From Cohnella sp. SGD-V74 (GTDB lineage Bacteria > Bacillota > Bacilli > Paenibacillales > Paenibacillaceae): DNA of 64,000 nucleotides. The position numbers and the translations under genes were made by a program. A model generated the notes under the pieces. The model saw only the letters and a program-made list of their open reading frames with translations. It was not told the origin of the DNA and searched no databases. This document shows positions 8,701 to 16,818 of this stretch, in pieces; positions within the stretch are counted from its first letter, which is position 1, and each line of letters begins with the position of its first letter. The DNA lies in the NCBI RefSeq assembly GCF_003001675.1, contig NZ_PVYW01000008.1, positions 232,557 to 296,556 on the forward strand, given 5' to 3'.

Positions 8701-11514
8701 GCCGGGGGCGGAGAACCGTTCACGTTCCTCGTCTCGGACGACGGCATTGCGTACGTGCCGGTGACGCCGGTGCGTGCAGGCACGGAATATACGTGGACTG
8801 CGCCTTCCGTTTCGGCGGCGAACCATCTGAAAATCGTCTACCCGGACGGCGATGAAAATAACGGCACGATCGTCCGCGTCGAAATCGAGTTCGTCGGAGA
8901 CGGCTCCGCGCTGACGCCGGTTCAGCCGCTTCTGACTTCGGGCGTATTGACGGATCGGCTGGACAATTTCAATTCGATTTTCTACAGGGAAGGTCAGTTG
9001 GCGTTCGATACGGCGACTCCCGAGCTGTACGGCGGGGACGGCTCCAGGCTGGCGCGCGGCGGCAGCGATGAAGCGTTCGTCGTGTACCGGACGCAAGGGG
9101 AGATGAAGGCGTTTAAGCTCGAAGGGTATTACGCGGCGGAGCCGGCTTCGGAAGACGCGTTCCGATTCTACGGCTCGACGGACGGAGAAACCTATTCGGA
9201 GCTGGAGACGGAAGTCGTGCCGCTCGGCGGCGATCGCTTCAAGGCGAACAGCATGGCGAAGCAGCTTCCGGCAGGCATCAAGTTTTTGAAAGTCGTCTTC
9301 CCGGAAACGGGCAATCCGCAAATCGGCGGCGTGCAAATCGCGGTCGGCGCGGGAACGATCTCGCTGCCGGGCGAGCCTCCGGCTCACGTGATCGATGCCG
9401 GGGACCATTACGGCGGAGAGAATCTGCTGCTTGCCAAAGCCTACCGGACGGAACCGGAAGGCGGAGTGCAGCTAAGCTTGGATTCCGAAACGAAGCGGTC
9501 AGGCGAATACGCGCTGCGTCTGGCGTTCGATCTCGGCTCCGTTTCACGGGCGGGCATCGTGAAACCTTTGGCCGATGCAGACCGCAGCCGCTATGACACC
9601 TTGCAGCTGTGGGTGCGTCCGGACGGCCAGCCGCGCGCGCTGAGCGTCGCGTTGAAGGACGAAGCCGGACGAACGTGGACGAGAACGTTTACGGCATCCA
9701 ACGTGCAAGGCGGCTATATCAGTCTGCCGCTTAACGCGCAGCAAGCGGATTTGACGACGCTGACCGAGTTTTCGCTTCATGTGCTCGGCGGCACCGGACC
9801 GTCGGCAGGGTACGTGCATCTCGACGATATCCGCTTCACCCAGACGCGTGTGATCGACGACTTCGAAGGCTATGCCGGCAATGAGGCGGCTTTCGCGGCT
9901 CGTTACGGAACCCGCAACACGGGCGGCGGCGCGATTGCCGCGTCGCTGTCGGATGAAGTCAGGGGCGGCGGAACGTACTCGATGCAAGTCGACTACGACA
10001 TGACGGGACCGGGTTATGCCGGCCTCATCACGCAGCTTCCGAGTGCCGACTGGTCGGCGTATACCGGCTTGCAGTTCTGGATTCAGCCGGGTCCGAGCTC
10101 GCATAAGCTGACGATTCAAGTGAAAACGGGCGCGGGCGAATATATGGAAGCGACCGCAGAGATCGAGGGCGGCGCGGATGCGCATCTCGTAGAAATTCCG
10201 TTCGCCGACTTCGATTATCCGTCCTGGTATGGCGGGTCGGGGACGCTGGATCCGCGAGAAATTTTAGAATTCAACATGTACTTGGGCTTGTTGAACGAAC
10301 CGGCGGGATCATTCCACCTGGACGACATCCGCTTGACCGGCCAGGCCGGTCCGGGACCGAACCCAAATCCGAACCCGGGATCGGGATCAGGATCAGGTTC
10401 GAGTCCGGGCAGCGGAACGGCTGACGGAACCGTCGCGATCGACAATCCGAGCGTCGACGCAAGCGGCAACATCGCGGCCGCATTGTCGGACGCGACCAGG
10501 CTGACGATTCCGGCGAACGCGAGCGCTTGGGCGCAAGCGAAATCGCTGGTCGTAAGCGGCAACGGATTCTCGGCAGCGATTCCGGCCGACGTCATTCGGC
10601 AAATTCAAAGCCTTGCGGGAGCAGGGGCGTTGGCGGACAGCGACATTTATTTCGAAGCGGTGCCTGTTGCCGGCGCGAACGCATTGCTGGATCAGGCGGG
10701 CCGGAAAAATACAGTCGGCATACGGGCGGCGGGAACGGTGTATACGTTCCGCATCGGCCTCGTCGGACCGGACGGCAAGGAGTTGCCGCTCGAACGATTC
10801 GAAGGCGGCATCGCGCTGTCGTTCGAGCTGAATGAAGGAGCGGATCGCGACCTGGTCGGCATCTATTGGATCGGCGCGGACGGTTCGCTCGAGTACGCAG
10901 GCGGAGAGATTGAGGGCAATCGGATTACGGTTCGCGTTCGCCACTTCAGCGCTTATGCTCCGCTTGAATACCGCAAGACGTTCGCGGACGTGAAGAGCGG
11001 ACATTGGGCGGCCGACGTTATTGCGAAAGTCGCGGCCAAGCACATCGTGCAAGGCGTAAGCGCGACGGAATTCGCTCCGTCTCGCAGCGTAACCCGGGCC
11101 GAGTTCGCGGCGTTCCTCGCCCGCGCGCTGAAGCTGGAAGCTTCCGGGGCGGCGCCGTTCGCGGACGTTGCCGCAGGCAAGTGGTACGCGGGCGTTGTCG
11201 CCGCCGCATCCGAGGCGGGCATCGTGCAAGGGCGCACGGCGGACCGGTTTGCCCCGGATGAGACGATTACAAGAGAGGAAATGGCGGTCATGATCGTTCG
11301 GGCGTACGAGCGCCGGACAGGCGCGAAAGCTTCCGGTCAACCCGATGCCCCGTTCGCGGATGCAAGCGAAGTGAGCGGATGGGCTGCGGCATCGGTGGAT
11401 GCGGCGTCCGCGCTCGGACTGATTCAAGGCAAGGGCGGCAGTCGGTTTGATCCGAAGGGCAGTCAGCTGCGGTCGGAAAGCGCTCAAGTCATCTGGAATT
11501 TACTCACTCGTTAA
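5767..11514 (+). CDS. Giant S-layer-anchored GH5-type glycoside hydrolase (probable mannanase/glucanase)
   Basis: This is a 1915-residue secreted protein. After the signal peptide (about 1-38) come two near-repeat CBM4/9-like modules (about 41-172 and 173-308), an Ig-like segment (310-412), a helical linker and a clan-A GH5-like barrel (about 490-850). The acid/base is in ETGNELM (E673) and the nucleophile in VGEFGF (E756). Then follow a fibronectin-III-like module (to about 945), two discoidin-like segments, two CBM11/CIA30-like modules with repeated HLDDIR endings, a Pro/Gly/Ser linker (about 1530-1556), a beta domain, and three SLH repeats starting near 1738, 1798 and 1863. The SLH repeats should bind pyruvylated cell-wall polymer. 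The adjacent GH26 gene suggests mannan as substrate, but GH5 specificity is inferred. ATG at 5767 has GGGGAAG upstream; ATG at 5773 is also possible. Confidence 0.88.
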   Translation: MTMRQGWRQRLALLLVFALAFGVAAPGGGGWSRAASAASVNLIANGDFESGNLDGWNTSGNSKFKATDSEARGGSYALEIGGPQNWNGIKYTADVEPNTNYALKFYGKGAGGAAYKVLQASDEAQLTEHYTGANDNWTLYTVEFNSGANDGVVIYLSDAGGVAFYDDFTLERVLNNLFSNGDFESGNLDGWNTGGNDKFKVTDAEARGGAYALEIGGPQNWNGIKYTVNVAPNTDYTLTFYGKGAGGAAYKVLQASDEAQITENYTGAHDDWHLYTVNFNSGANSAIIVYLSDAGGTAYYDDFYIGDPIVSVLPQASGVTIGGAAKVAGALVGSFDYAHSGGTAEGYSMYRWLQADEEDGAYAPIPRGWGQTFTLTQAQEGKYVKLEVTPVDAAGVAGEPVLGADAVGPVAAATANDWLGLRLGEASRELSAAPIGDGYAQYPLAAWNSLDEAISVAESVYTANTATQGDIDLLNAAIAAFDGSRNKKDAGFDRFVTTSGTKLMDGSDELRFISFNYPGGLYNEDEGPYGIMPTEFEMEDALRTAVQTGGQVLRTYTLTVRDKADPPHVLRHIDGPGVLNDEAFKSMDKLLELANKHGVRLIIPFIDNWDWPPGGITDFAHFRGKGRFDFYTDPQLIEDFKLVIEQVMNRVNTYTGVRYKDDPAILAWETGNELMVAPEWMSEIAAFYKSVNPNQLLVSGNQMELPHFYRNLSPQALADPNIDIVKSHYYDGNYANRVRTDKALAEAHGKPFFVGEFGFKPTSEVVSMLNETIAGGASGALIWSLRPHSAQGGFVRHSEYEVGGILYRAYHWPGMPSGDYLDATNLLRVVRDKAYEIQGKPVPPLPSPEPAPELLASDSVTKLSWLGSTGASYYTVERAESPAGPWTVVGENVLDDVEPGENMFSDWTAVTGTAYYYRVKGINASGASDYSPTLGPIAAKYVLEDDRTDESKQYYSEPGAVVYRTPSAIKGFVVDAQSAGGGEPFTFLVSDDGIAYVPVTPVRAGTEYTWTAPSVSAANHLKIVYPDGDENNGTIVRVEIEFVGDGSALTPVQPLLTSGVLTDRLDNFNSIFYREGQLAFDTATPELYGGDGSRLARGGSDEAFVVYRTQGEMKAFKLEGYYAAEPASEDAFRFYGSTDGETYSELETEVVPLGGDRFKANSMAKQLPAGIKFLKVVFPETGNPQIGGVQIAVGAGTISLPGEPPAHVIDAGDHYGGENLLLAKAYRTEPEGGVQLSLDSETKRSGEYALRLAFDLGSVSRAGIVKPLADADRSRYDTLQLWVRPDGQPRALSVALKDEAGRTWTRTFTASNVQGGYISLPLNAQQADLTTLTEFSLHVLGGTGPSAGYVHLDDIRFTQTRVIDDFEGYAGNEAAFAARYGTRNTGGGAIAASLSDEVRGGGTYSMQVDYDMTGPGYAGLITQLPSADWSAYTGLQFWIQPGPSSHKLTIQVKTGAGEYMEATAEIEGGADAHLVEIPFADFDYPSWYGGSGTLDPREILEFNMYLGLLNEPAGSFHLDDIRLTGQAGPGPNPNPNPGSGSGSGSSPGSGTADGTVAIDNPSVDASGNIAAALSDATRLTIPANASAWAQAKSLVVSGNGFSAAIPADVIRQIQSLAGAGALADSDIYFEAVPVAGANALLDQAGRKNTVGIRAAGTVYTFRIGLVGPDGKELPLERFEGGIALSFELNEGADRDLVGIYWIGADGSLEYAGGEIEGNRITVRVRHFSAYAPLEYRKTFADVKSGHWAADVIAKVAAKHIVQGVSATEFAPSRSVTRAEFAAFLARALKLEASGAAPFADVAAGKWYAGVVAAASEAGIVQGRTADRFAPDETITREEMAVMIVRAYERRTGAKASGQPDAPFADASEVSGWAAASVDAASALGLIQGKGGSRFDPKGSQLRSESAQVIWNLLTR

Positions 11515-11537
11515 GCGCTGGTTTTCCGGCGCACGTT

Positions 11538-11572
11538 CCCCCTTCCGGCACGCTCGGGAGGGGGATTTTTTC
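11538..11572 (+). terminator. Rho-independent terminator after the GH5 gene
   Basis: CCCCCTTCC pairs with GGGAGGGGG around a short loop and is followed by ATTTTTT. It lies 24 bases past the stop codon and separates the GH5 gene from the GH26 gene. Confidence 0.8.
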
Positions 11573-11667
11573 CGGAGAGGAGGTGGTGCGGGCATCGTCC
11601 CTATACAAGCGGTTTTTTCGGAGAGGAGAAGAGAGAGCCGGCTGATCTATTAAGGAGGTTGGAAGTG

Positions 11668-13509
11668 ATGAACGGTTCTGTCGGTACCGCGCGCGTTCCT
11701 GCATTAAGGTTTCGGAGAGGTTTGTTTATGGCTTTGGCCGCCGTTCTCTTGCTCGGAGGGCTGTCGCTGGCTCCGCCCAAAGCGGAGGCAGCCGTTAACC
11801 TGGCATACGGAAAACCGGTTACGGTATCGTCTGCGGAATCGGGCGCGTACGGAGGGCAGTATGCGGTTGATGCGAACGGAAATACAAGATGGGCATCCGC
11901 CTGGTCGGATCAGCAGCATATCATCGTCGATCTTGGCAGCGTGCAGACGGTCGCGCGCGTAAGGCTTGCATGGGAGGCGGCCTACGCGCTCGGATATCAA
12001 ATTCAGACTTCGACGAACAACACGACGTGGACGACCGTCTACTCGAACTACAACGGAACCGGCGGCAGCGACACGATCAACTTTGCGGCGACGCAGGCGC
12101 GATATGTGAAAATGTACGCGTTCCAGCGCGCGACGGCGTACGGGTATTCGTTGTACGAGTTCGAAATTTACAACAATCAAAGCACGGGAGGAGGAACAGG
12201 GACGACGAACTTGGCCTACGGCAGGCCGGTAACCGTCTCGTCATCCGAATCGGGCGCGTACGGAGGGCAGTATGCGGTCGATGCGAACGGCAATACAAGA
12301 TGGGCGTCCGCCTGGTCCGATCAGCAGCATATCATCGTCGATCTCGGCAGCATGCAGACGGTAACGAGCGTCAGGCTCGCATGGGAGGCGGCCTATGCGC
12401 TCGGGTACCAGATTCAGACTTCGACGAACAATACGACGTGGACGACCGTCTATTCGAACTACAACGGAACCGGCGGCAGCGACACGATCAACTTTGCGGC
12501 GACGCAGGCGCGATATGTGAAAATGTACGCGTTCCAGCGCGCGACGGCGTACGGGTATTCGTTGTACGAGTTCGAAATCTACGGAAGCTCATCCGGCGGA
12601 GGGGGCGGCGGCCCGATCGGAGTGCTGCAATATTTGCAGAGCATCAGCGGCAGCCAGACGGTGGTCGGCATTCATAATCGGGAACCGAACGCCCAGCCCG
12701 CTCTGCAAACCAACACCGTATTTGGCATTACCGGACGCTACCCCGGTCTGTGGAGCGGGGACTTCCTGTTTTCCCAGAGCGACGTGAACAACCGCTGGAA
12801 CATGATCTACGAAGCGAAGCGGCAGTGGGACAACGGGGCGCTCGTCAACATTATGATGCATGTGACGAATCCGAAGCAGGGCGAAGTGGGCTCATGGGAC
12901 GGAGGAGTCGTCAGCTCCTTGACGAACGCCGAGTGGAATTCCTTGATTACGAACGGCGGCACGCTGAACACGGCATGGAAGCAGCGTCTCGATACGTATG
13001 CCGTCTACCTGCAATACTTGGAGGACAACGGCGTAACGGTGCTGTTCCGTCCGTTCCATGAAATGAACCAGGGCGTTTTCTGGTGGGCCGGCCGCTCCGG
13101 TCCGAACGGCACGGCGGCGCTGTACCGGTTGACGCACGACTATTTGGAAAATGTCAAAGGCTTGAGCAATCTCGTCTGGGTGTGGAACATGCAGGATCTC
13201 GACTTGAACTGGAGCGCCTACAACCCAGGCAACAATTATTGGGATGTGTTCTCGGTCGACATCTACAACCCGGACGGATTTACGACGGCCAAATACAATG
13301 CGGCGATCGGCGTCGCGGGCAACAAACCGATCGCGATCGGCGAATGCGCGGTGCTGCCGACGGCAAGCCAGCTTCTGGCCCAGCCGCGCTGGACGTTCGT
13401 CATGAGCTGGGCCGAGCTGACGTTCCAGAACAATTCGAACGCGCAGCTTCAGGCGCTGTACAATGCGTCTAACGTCATTACGAGGGACGAGCTTCCGACG
13501 TTCTTGTAA
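11668..13509 (+). CDS. Secreted GH26 beta-mannanase with two duplicated N-terminal discoidin-like CBMs
   Basis: The 613-residue protein has a signal peptide ending near PKAEA. Two F5/8-type C (CBM32-like) modules follow (about 44-170 and 183-310), joined by Gly/Ser/Thr-rich linkers, then a GH26 barrel (318-613). The GH26 acid/base lies in RPFHEMNQG (E465) and the nucleophile in IAIGECAV (E559). The family endo-hydrolyses beta-1,4-mannan. ATG 11668 is preceded by AAGGAGG; GTG 11665 and TTG 11659 are alternatives in the same frame. There are no SLH repeats, so the enzyme should be released, unlike its SLH-bearing neighbour. The two CBM modules share a 125-bp block that looks identical at DNA level. 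Confidence 0.93.
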   Translation: MNGSVGTARVPALRFRRGLFMALAAVLLLGGLSLAPPKAEAAVNLAYGKPVTVSSAESGAYGGQYAVDANGNTRWASAWSDQQHIIVDLGSVQTVARVRLAWEAAYALGYQIQTSTNNTTWTTVYSNYNGTGGSDTINFAATQARYVKMYAFQRATAYGYSLYEFEIYNNQSTGGGTGTTNLAYGRPVTVSSSESGAYGGQYAVDANGNTRWASAWSDQQHIIVDLGSMQTVTSVRLAWEAAYALGYQIQTSTNNTTWTTVYSNYNGTGGSDTINFAATQARYVKMYAFQRATAYGYSLYEFEIYGSSSGGGGGGPIGVLQYLQSISGSQTVVGIHNREPNAQPALQTNTVFGITGRYPGLWSGDFLFSQSDVNNRWNMIYEAKRQWDNGALVNIMMHVTNPKQGEVGSWDGGVVSSLTNAEWNSLITNGGTLNTAWKQRLDTYAVYLQYLEDNGVTVLFRPFHEMNQGVFWWAGRSGPNGTAALYRLTHDYLENVKGLSNLVWVWNMQDLDLNWSAYNPGNNYWDVFSVDIYNPDGFTTAKYNAAIGVAGNKPIAIGECAVLPTASQLLAQPRWTFVMSWAELTFQNNSNAQLQALYNASNVITRDELPTFL

Positions 13510-13529
13510 CGAGACGCGCAAACGATAAA

Positions 13530-13566
13530 AACAAACCTCGGCCCGTTCGGACCGAGGTTTGTTTGG
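13530..13566. terminator. Bidirectional terminator between the GH26 and LPMO genes
   Basis: ACAAACCTCGG and CCGAGGTTTGT pair around a 9-base loop, with A-runs on the left and T-runs on the right. It can serve both convergent genes. Confidence 0.85.
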
Positions 13567-13598
13567 GTTAAAGCGCGTCCAGCTGGTGCGGAAGCCGC

Positions 13599-14954
13599 TT
13601 ACGGGCAATCGCCGAGCAGCTGCCAGACGTCCCATTGGCCGCTTCTCAGATCGGGCCTTTCGTTCAGCGTCCACCATTTGGCTTGATACTTTTTCCCGTT
13701 ATACGTGACTTGGTCTCCGTTCACATACACTTGCGATGAGCTCCAGGGAGCCGGACAGGTGACCGTGTCTGAAGTCGTCGCCGTATGCGCATTGCTTGCC
13801 GGAGATACGTTGCCGGCCTCGTCGGCCGCGTAGACGGTGAACGTGTAGGCAGTGTTCGGCGACAGTCCCGTTACGTTGTAGGTAAGCGTCGAGCCGTTAA
13901 CGGTGTCAACCAGCGTAGAACCGTTGTAAATCCGGTATTCCGAGACGCCGACGTTATCGGTCGCCGGTCCCCACATCAGAGATACGCTGGTCGCCGTAAC
14001 GCCCATGTCGTGCAAGCCTGCCGGAGCTGTCGGAGCTTGCGTGTCCGGGACGGGAGGGGTTGTCGTTGCCGCCGCCGTATTGCTGTCGGGCGACGAATTG
14101 CCCGCAAGATCCCGCGCCACGACCTTGTACGAGTAGGAGGTATTGGCCGCAAGTCCGGTATCCTGATAAGCGGTCGTCGCGCCGTTCACCGTGCCGACGA
14201 GCGCTCCGTTGCGATAGATCCGGTACTCGTTAACGCCGACATTGTCGGTCGCCGCCGTCCAGGCGATCGATACGGTCGAGGAAGTCTCGTTCGTTACGGC
14301 CAGATTGGTCGGAGCGGTAGGCGGAATCGTGTCGGCCGGACCGGCGAAGTTGACGTCGATCACGTTATAGAAGGCGTTGGCCGTATCGGCGATTTCCCAT
14401 ACCGCCAGGATGACGTGGTAGCCGGTACGAACCGGAATGTCGCACGTATGGGAGAACGTAAACGGCGGCTGGCCGCTGTATGGCAGGTTGCAGAACGGAG
14501 TCAGGTCGAACGAAGCTCTGGACAGCGGCGCGTTCGGATCCCAATCCGGCTTCGTGATGTAATACTTCCAACTGGCGGTGGAATGCGCGGCTGTCAGCTT
14601 CCAGGTGAAGGTCGTCGGTCCCGGGGTGACGTTCACCTTCGCCCAGCGGGTGGCGGACTGCTCATCCAGCTTGGGGAAGACGCCGCCAGCGCTGGCGATC
14701 TTGCCGTCGGCCGGGCCGGCGTTGGGCCAGCCTTTGGGCGCTTCGAGGCTTTGCGGCTCGTAGACGATCGCTCCGCAATCGGTATTCACATTGTTTTTGC
14801 ACAGAATCGCCCTGCTGGAAGGAGAATCGACGTATCCGTGAGCGGATGCGCTGTCGGCCAGCCACGCGGAGAGGGCGAACGCGATAACCATTCCGCCTGC
14901 GGCGACGAGCAGCTTAAACCATCTGGCAGAGTCTAACCGGACTTGCTTCATCAT
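13599..14954 (-). CDS. Secreted AA10 lytic polysaccharide monooxygenase with two Fn3 domains and a CBM5/12
   Basis: The signal peptide ends SASA, leaving His39 (HGYVDSP) as the mature N-terminus, the obligatory copper-brace residue. The second copper histidine is in LTAAHSTAS (H124), and the axial Phe region [12 protein letters not shown] is present, as in chitin-active CBP21-like enzymes. Two fibronectin-III repeats with near-identical cores ([10 protein letters not shown] and [10 protein letters not shown]) follow, then a C-terminal chitin-binding CBM5/12 with tryptophans in AKWW and SGQWDVW. The family cleaves crystalline chitin or cellulose oxidatively; the CBM favours chitin. The start at ATG 14954 has GAGGAGG upstream. 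Confidence 0.93.
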   Translation of the reverse strand: MMKQVRLDSARWFKLLVAAGGMVIAFALSAWLADSASAHGYVDSPSSRAILCKNNVNTDCGAIVYEPQSLEAPKGWPNAGPADGKIASAGGVFPKLDEQSATRWAKVNVTPGPTTFTWKLTAAHSTASWKYYITKPDWDPNAPLSRASFDLTPFCNLPYSGQPPFTFSHTCDIPVRTGYHVILAVWEIADTANAFYNVIDVNFAGPADTIPPTAPTNLAVTNETSSTVSIAWTAATDNVGVNEYRIYRNGALVGTVNGATTAYQDTGLAANTSYSYKVVARDLAGNSSPDSNTAAATTTPPVPDTQAPTAPAGLHDMGVTATSVSLMWGPATDNVGVSEYRIYNGSTLVDTVNGSTLTYNVTGLSPNTAYTFTVYAADEAGNVSPASNAHTATTSDTVTCPAPWSSSQVYVNGDQVTYNGKKYQAKWWTLNERPDLRSGQWDVWQLLGDCP

Positions 14955-15235
14955 TAATAATTCCTCCTCATAATTAGGGTTTGGCCGGGCTTTTTGAACA
15001 GAAAAGTTTCTTTGATCACCTCCGATTTTGACGGATCGCTGAAATGGGCGGAACATGAGGACGCAACGACGGTTCGGCGAGGAATTACAGGATCGGCAGG
15101 AAAACCATCACCCCCTTTACTCGTTCGGTAATCGGACCTGATACGATCATCGGCGACTGAGTGCGCGAGCGGTGCGGCGGACAGGGACGGGAATTAGCGA
15201 GAAGCGGTAGAAGCGTATGGGGAAAGCCTGAAAAG

Positions 15236-15249
15236 AAAACGCTTACTTA
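15236..15249 (-). promoter_or_regulatory. CRE-like box upstream of the LPMO gene
   Basis: The minus strand reads AGTAAGCGTTTTCT, a nearly symmetric match to the CRE consensus with mismatches only at the two outermost bases. It follows an AT-rich stretch (TTTATTTTATAA on the minus strand) and sits about 285 bp upstream of the LPMO start. No gene is seen in the 14955-15537 gap. Confidence 0.4.
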
Positions 15250-15537
15250 TAAAATAAACCCGAAAATCGGAAAATGAAGGGAGAAAAATATATAAAAAGG
15301 ATAAATTCCTACAAAAAGGAGAAAATGCTGCATCGAAGCTTTGATGTTCCTCCGATCAGCCGCATTGAAGCTCGCCGATCCGTTTACGCCCCTATTTGCG
15401 GCACGCGGACAGAGGTACAAGCGCGACAAGCCTTCCGGCCATAAGCTGAAGGATGACGGACAACCGTAAAGCGGCGCCTGCGCGGGAGCGAGGCGGGCGC
15501 CGCAGGCATGTCCGGGCTAAGAAGGGAGAGGTGCGAA

Positions 15538-15837
15538 ATGGCGAACATCACCCGTTCGCAAGCGCGGAAGCTGCTTGGAAAGCACGTCTACGCGGTCCGC
15601 AAGGACGGCTCGGTCGCTTCGGGCAAGCTTGTCCGGATCTCCGGAGACAAGCTCATTCTGGAGCAGCCGCGAGGCAAAAAAGCGAGGACCAACGCGATTC
15701 TTCCGCTCGTCCTGTTCGATCTGCTGGCGCTGGGCACGGTGGCCGGCGGAGGCTGGGGAGGCGGTTGGGGCGGAGGCGGCTGGGGAGGCGGCTTCGGCGG
15801 AGGATTGGGCGGCGGTTGGGGCGGTGGCTGGTGGTAA
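15538..15837 (+). CDS. Small hypothetical protein with a glycine/tryptophan-rich C-terminal tail
   Basis: The 99-residue protein has a basic N-terminal half (RSQARKLLGKHVYAVRKDGS, then an ISGDKLILEQP strand) that could form a small beta-barrel. A short hydrophobic stretch (LPLVLFDLLALG) follows, then a tail of about 30 residues made of GGG-W and GGG-F repeats ending GGWW. I do not recognise the family. Such tails are seen in some coat-associated or aggregation-prone proteins, but I infer no function. ATG 15538 has GGGAGAGG at good spacing, so the gene is probably real. Confidence 0.65.
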   Translation: MANITRSQARKLLGKHVYAVRKDGSVASGKLVRISGDKLILEQPRGKKARTNAILPLVLFDLLALGTVAGGGWGGGWGGGGWGGGFGGGLGGGWGGGWW

Positions 15838-15876
15838 ACGGCGGTCTCCACCCGCGACGACGCCCTGTGCGCGCAT

Positions 15877-16323
15877 TTACGTATATAAGGACTTGAAGAG
15901 CTCGACGACTTTTAACGACGGAATAACGCTGAGCGTATCGTAACCGAGCCGGCGGTAAAACCGCAGAGCCCGATAATTATGATCGTCGACGAATACGTGC
16001 GACGCGACGCAGCCCTGGCTTCGTCCGTAGATCTCGGCGCGCTGCATCAGCGCCGTTCCGTATTTTTTGTTCTGATGCCTGGAATCTACGGCCAGCAAGT
16101 CGATGAACAGCTTCGGATGCCGAAACTCCATGTGGAGAAAGCCGAGCGGGGGGCTTCGGTCCGTCTTCGACGCGACCAGCGTAGCGCCTTTGCGAAGCCG
16201 CTTGACGATATCCGCATGCAATCTTCCGTCCCTGGGATGCTGCCAAGGGGAGATCGGAACGAGCTGCGTGCGGACGAGTTCCACGATGGCTTTGTCGTCG
16301 CGAGTTCTTCTCCATCGGATCAA
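15877..16323 (-). CDS. GNAT-family N-acetyltransferase
   Basis: The 148-residue protein shows the GNAT fold order. The acetyl-CoA-binding segment is VDSRHQNKKYGTALMQRAE, an R/Q-x-x-G-x-G/A type loop with a weakened second glycine, and the C-terminal motif is NYRALRFYRRLGYD. FIDLLAVDSR matches the beta4 strand before the pantetheine site. The substrate is unknown. The start is TTG at 16323, seven bases after GGAGG. It is transcribed away from the ilv operon. Confidence 0.8.
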   Translation of the reverse strand: MIRWRRTRDDKAIVELVRTQLVPISPWQHPRDGRLHADIVKRLRKGATLVASKTDRSPPLGFLHMEFRHPKLFIDLLAVDSRHQNKKYGTALMQRAEIYGRSQGCVASHVFVDDHNYRALRFYRRLGYDTLSVIPSLKVVELFKSLYT

Positions 16324-16433
16324 CGGTATTCCTCCTTCTTTTTATAGAAGCTCGACATAGGCCCGGAAGCTGCGGAATTGCGGTTTTATAACGTATGAAC
16401 AAGTCGTTCCGCCCGGAACGGCTAAGATGTGTA

Positions 16434-16462
16434 TTGACGAATGTCCCCGCGGGGAATATAAT
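16434..16462 (+). promoter_or_regulatory. SigA promoter of the ilv operon
   Basis: TTGACG (16434-16439) and TATAAT (16457-16462) are separated by exactly 17 bp. This places transcription start near 16469, just ahead of the T-box leader. Confidence 0.8.
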
Positions 16463-16469
16463 AAATGCT

Positions 16470-16795
16470 AAATCGACTGAACATTCAATAGCCGTGATGA
16501 GGAAAAAGCGATAGGGCTCTTATGCTCAGAGAGCGTCGGATTAGCTGAGACCGATGCCTTAATCCCTGTTAGCGAAGTCTCCTCGGAGCTGTTCCCCTGA
16601 ACCGCCGCAAGGCTCATTAGGGAGAATCGGAGTGGCGCTCGTTATTGCGCTTGGAGTACGAACGGCGGCATGATCTGCCTCGTACTTTATAAGGCCGTCA
16701 TCGCGAGGTGACCGGCAAACTCGGGTGGTACCACGGAAGCTATTAGCCTTTCGTCCCTAGACGTCATTTTGTCGTCGGGACGAAGGGCTTTTTTG
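16470..16795 (+). promoter_or_regulatory. T-box leader of ilvB (tRNA-responsive, probably Leu)
   Basis: The leader carries the T-box sequence GGGTGGTACCACGG (16723-16736), whose bulge pairs with the uncharged tRNA acceptor end. It ends in a long terminator hairpin (CCTTTCGTCCC with GGGACGAAGGG, then TTTTTT; 16747-16794). Aligning stem I with the pheS leader downstream puts a CTC leucine codon in the specifier region (near 16579-16584), as known for ilvB T-boxes. The exact specifier register is inferred. Starvation for the amino acid should raise ilvB-ilvN-ilvC transcription. Confidence 0.9.
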
Positions 16796-16818
16796 ATTCG
16801 TTGAAAGGAGGAAAAAAG

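Noticed and set aside
5710..9408. A 1232-codon open frame antisense to the GH5 gene
   Set aside because: It has arginine/histidine-rich, low-information composition, no ribosome site at a sensible start and no domain. Long antisense frames are expected opposite GC-rich genes whose third positions are mostly G/C.
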